Shown here piece after piece: positions 31,807 through 33,489 of a stretch of 33,489 nt of DNA (position 1 is its first letter; each line of letters begins with the position of its first letter). Below the pieces are notes generated by a model. That model searched no databases. It was not told where the DNA came from and saw only the letters and a program-made list of their open reading frames with translations. Origin of the DNA: Oscillospiraceae bacterium (lineage in GTDB: Bacteria > Bacillota > Clostridia > Oscillospirales > CAG-272); assembly GCA_015064545.1 (NCBI GenBank), contig SVSA01000017.1, forward strand, positions 1 through 33,489, written 5' to 3'. A program made the translations under genes and the position numbers.

Positions 31807-33056
31807 CTTACGTTGAATTTTTCTCCCGCAATATTTCGGAAAATCTGTGTGCCTCTCTCGTTGATCCTCCCGAACGGGTGGTTTTGATCGGGGACAAGCG
31901 CAAGCTGTTAGAGGAGCATGCCGCACGGTATTGTGCGCTGTTTGAGACGCGCGGCTATACGGTTGAGTTTATCTGCCGCTCGGTGAACCGTAACCGCCTT
32001 GACAGTGTGGTGGAGGCCTTGACGGCGATTGTCTCGACCTATAGTCCCTGTGCCTTCGATCTGACCGGCGGGGACGAGCTGTATCTGGTGGGGCTCGGGA
32101 TCGTGTTCGAGCGGTTTGCCGATCGCAATCTTCAGCTTCACCGCTTCAATATCCGAACGGGAAATCTCTTGGATTGCGACCGTGACGGTGAAGTGATTGG
32201 CGAAAAGCGGAAACCGACGATGTCGGTTGAGGAATACATTCGTGTCGGCGGCGGTCGGATCGTTTATGCCGAGGAAAAGCCCTGGGCAACGGTTCGCTGG
32301 ACGATGACCGAGGATTTTCAACGGGATATTCACACCATTTGGAAAATTTGCCGTGCCGATGTTCGCCGCTACAACGTACAAATCGGCGTGTTTGCCGCGG
32401 CCGAACGTCATCGGATTCCCTCCGAGCATCCGCTGACGACCGAAGCCTCGGTTTCCGACGTTTTGAGCGAGCTTGAGGAAGCGCGGTATCTTTACCGTGT
32501 GGATACCGAAATTATTGGGCAGCTGCGGGAGGCCGGTCTCATTGGCGGCGTGCGCATCGACGATAACCGTTTTGCGGTGACCTACAAAAACGAACAGGTG
32601 AAGCGGATTCTGACCAAGGCCGGCTTGGCTTTGGAAATGAAGCTCTATGTTTTGGCGCGTGCGATGACCGATGACCTCGGTGAACCCTTCTTCCAGGATG
32701 TGAGAAACGGCGTTTTCATCGACTGGGACGGTGAGGTTCATGAGGGCGAGGGTGCTTTCGACACCGAAAATGAGGTCGACCTTGTGCTGATGCGCGGTGT
32801 TGTCCCGTGTTTCCTGTCCTGCAAGAATGGTACCGTGACAAACGATGAGCTATACAAGCTCAGTGCCGTGACCGAAAAATTCGGCGGCGTGTATGCGAAG
32901 AAAATGTTGGCAGCCTCCGCCATTCGCACCGATACACAAACAGGCTATCATTTGGCACAGCGGTGTGCCGATATGGGTATCTGGTTCTTGAACGATCTGG
33001 CCTCGCTGAGCGATGAGGAAATCATCGCCGCCATGCGGGAATTCTTTCTCCGTTAA
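31803..33056 (+). CDS. Card1/Can2-like (DUF1887) CARF-domain nuclease
   Basis: Cytoplasmic protein of 417 residues whose start overlaps the phosphatase stop. Residues about 1-150 form a CARF-like Rossmann domain with F-D-L-T-G-G-D-E-L-Y (85-94), the usual cyclic-oligoadenylate-binding signature. A winged-helix-like middle (about 170-265) leads to a PD-(D/E)xK nuclease fold: L-A-L-E-M-K (275-280), N-E-V-D-L-V-L (323-329) and F-L-S-C-K-N-G (337-343). Glu278, Asp326 and Lys341 are the expected catalytic positions; Ser339 stands where many relatives have Glu. Card1 and Can2 are type III CRISPR accessory nucleases activated by cyclic oligoadenylate. No cas gene or CRISPR array is visible here, so this is an orphan member, perhaps serving another signal or a distant locus. 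Family call is strong, activity less sure. Confidence 0.82.
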   Translation: MTYVEFFSRNISENLCASLVDPPERVVLIGDKRKLLEEHAARYCALFETRGYTVEFICRSVNRNRLDSVVEALTAIVSTYSPCAFDLTGGDELYLVGLGIVFERFADRNLQLHRFNIRTGNLLDCDRDGEVIGEKRKPTMSVEEYIRVGGGRIVYAEEKPWATVRWTMTEDFQRDIHTIWKICRADVRRYNVQIGVFAAAERHRIPSEHPLTTEASVSDVLSELEEARYLYRVDTEIIGQLREAGLIGGVRIDDNRFAVTYKNEQVKRILTKAGLALEMKLYVLARAMTDDLGEPFFQDVRNGVFIDWDGEVHEGEGAFDTENEVDLVLMRGVVPCFLSCKNGTVTNDELYKLSAVTEKFGGVYAKKMLAASAIRTDTQTGYHLAQRCADMGIWFLNDLASLSDEEIIAAMREFFLR

Positions 33057-33062
33057 CAGATC

Positions 33063-33290
33063 GGGGGAGAACGCGGCCTCAAGACGCAGGGGCTCTGCCC
33101 CTGCTACCCCGGCGAGGGGGATTTTTGAAAAAATCCCCCTGCACCCCAAAAACTTTTGGAATCGCAAAAAACTGCGTTTTTTGCAGGGAAATCTTAAGAA
33201 AACCCTGCCGAAAACGTAGTTTTCGGTATATCGCTTCTTTGCTCCTTTCTTTCAAAGAAAGGAGCGGGGTTCCAAGGGGCAGCGCCCCTT
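33063..33290. repeat. Hairpin-rich intergenic repeat, copy 1
   Basis: First copy of a tandem repeat of about 230 bases that starts 7 bases after the nuclease stop codon. It is built from successive inverted repeats: 33087-33093 with 33097-33103, an 11-bp stem at 33116-33126 with 33129-33139, 33183-33188 with 33203-33208, 33208-33215 with 33219-33226, 33241-33252 with 33254-33265, and 33272-33280 with 33284-33292, which spans the junction. Such GC-rich palindromic clusters are a familiar intergenic repeat type in gut Clostridia. It probably also ends transcription of the preceding genes. Open frames across it are not genes. Confidence 0.88.
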
Positions 33291-33489
33291 GGGGGAGAGA
33301 ACGCGGCCTCAAGACGCAGGGGCTCTGCCCCTGCCACCCCGGCGAGGGGGATTTTTGAAAAAATCCCCCTGCACCCCAAAAACTTTTGGAATCGCAAAAA
33401 ACTGCGTTTTTTGCAGGGAGATACTGAGAAACCCCTGCCGAAAACGCAGTTTTCGGCCATATCGCTTCTTTGCTTCTTTCTTTCAAAGA
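33291..33489. repeat. Hairpin-rich intergenic repeat, copy 2 (cut by window end)
   Basis: Second direct copy, nearly identical to the first for about 120 bases (offset 230) with scattered changes afterwards. Where both copies carry the terminal stems, substitutions appear in loops and also on stem arms: 33451 carries C where copy 1 has T in a loop-closing position. The element continues past the window. Confidence 0.88.

Noticed and set aside
33063..33489. Small coding regions across the right-end repeat
   Set aside because: The frames are repeated with the element, run through stacked hairpins, differ between copies and lack ribosome-binding sites.
33063..33489. A CRISPR array
   Set aside because: There are only two units of about 230 bases, with no short repeat-spacer pattern.

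Overview
The window (33.5 kb, every convincing gene on the + strand) looks like a chromosomal segment of a Gram-positive, Clostridia-type anaerobe, probably an Oscillospirales-like gut bacterium. This placement is inferred from AGGAGG-type ribosome-binding sites, FIVAR-repeat and BspA-type leucine-rich surface proteins, SipW-type signal peptidases, a DUF1292 protein and the GC-rich stem-loop repeats at the right end. I saw no rRNA, tRNA, CRISPR array, transposase or phage gene.

Region 1 (1-3660) holds the 3' end of one FIVAR-repeat surface protein, a second complete FIVAR surface protein with its own terminator, and a cytoplasmic regulator that joins a degenerate HD-GYP domain to a degenerate EAL-like domain.

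Region 2 (3678-22536) is the centrepiece: eleven co-directional, tightly spaced genes. Seven encode membrane-targeted or exported proteins. Six of these carry a long basic-hydrophobic N-terminus ending in a T-Y-A-W-F-like motif, as in SipW-dependent TasA/camelysin fibre proteins. Five of the seven share a C-terminal strand-and-turn motif (hydrophobic strand, then W-L-E-G-x-D-x-D-C or a variant). Two genes encode different SipW/ER-type (Ser-His) signal peptidases. Between them lie a membrane-anchored McrB-like AAA+ ATPase and a large soluble protein with a DUF2357-like N-terminal half and a very long charged coiled coil. My reading is a surface-fibre or cell-envelope structure with its own processing enzymes and a dedicated intracellular ATPase/scaffold, a combination I do not recognise as a described system.

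Region 3 (about 22100-23920) is an AT-richer patch. It covers the end of the 1585-residue giant surface protein and two membrane proteins, one a divergent Lgt-like protein and one unknown. It looks like a replaced or acquired segment. It is followed by a BspA-like leucine-rich repeat surface protein (23991-25766) and a strong terminator.

Region 4 (26010-33056) is a set of cytoplasmic and membrane housekeeping or accessory genes: a winged-helix protein, an AEC-family permease behind a perfect consensus promoter, a DUF1292 protein, a CASTOR/POLLUX-like ion channel, a sirtuin, a histidine phosphatase and an orphan Card1/Can2-like (DUF1887) CARF-nuclease.

Region 5 (33063-33489) is a tandem, hairpin-rich intergenic repeat that runs off the end of the window.
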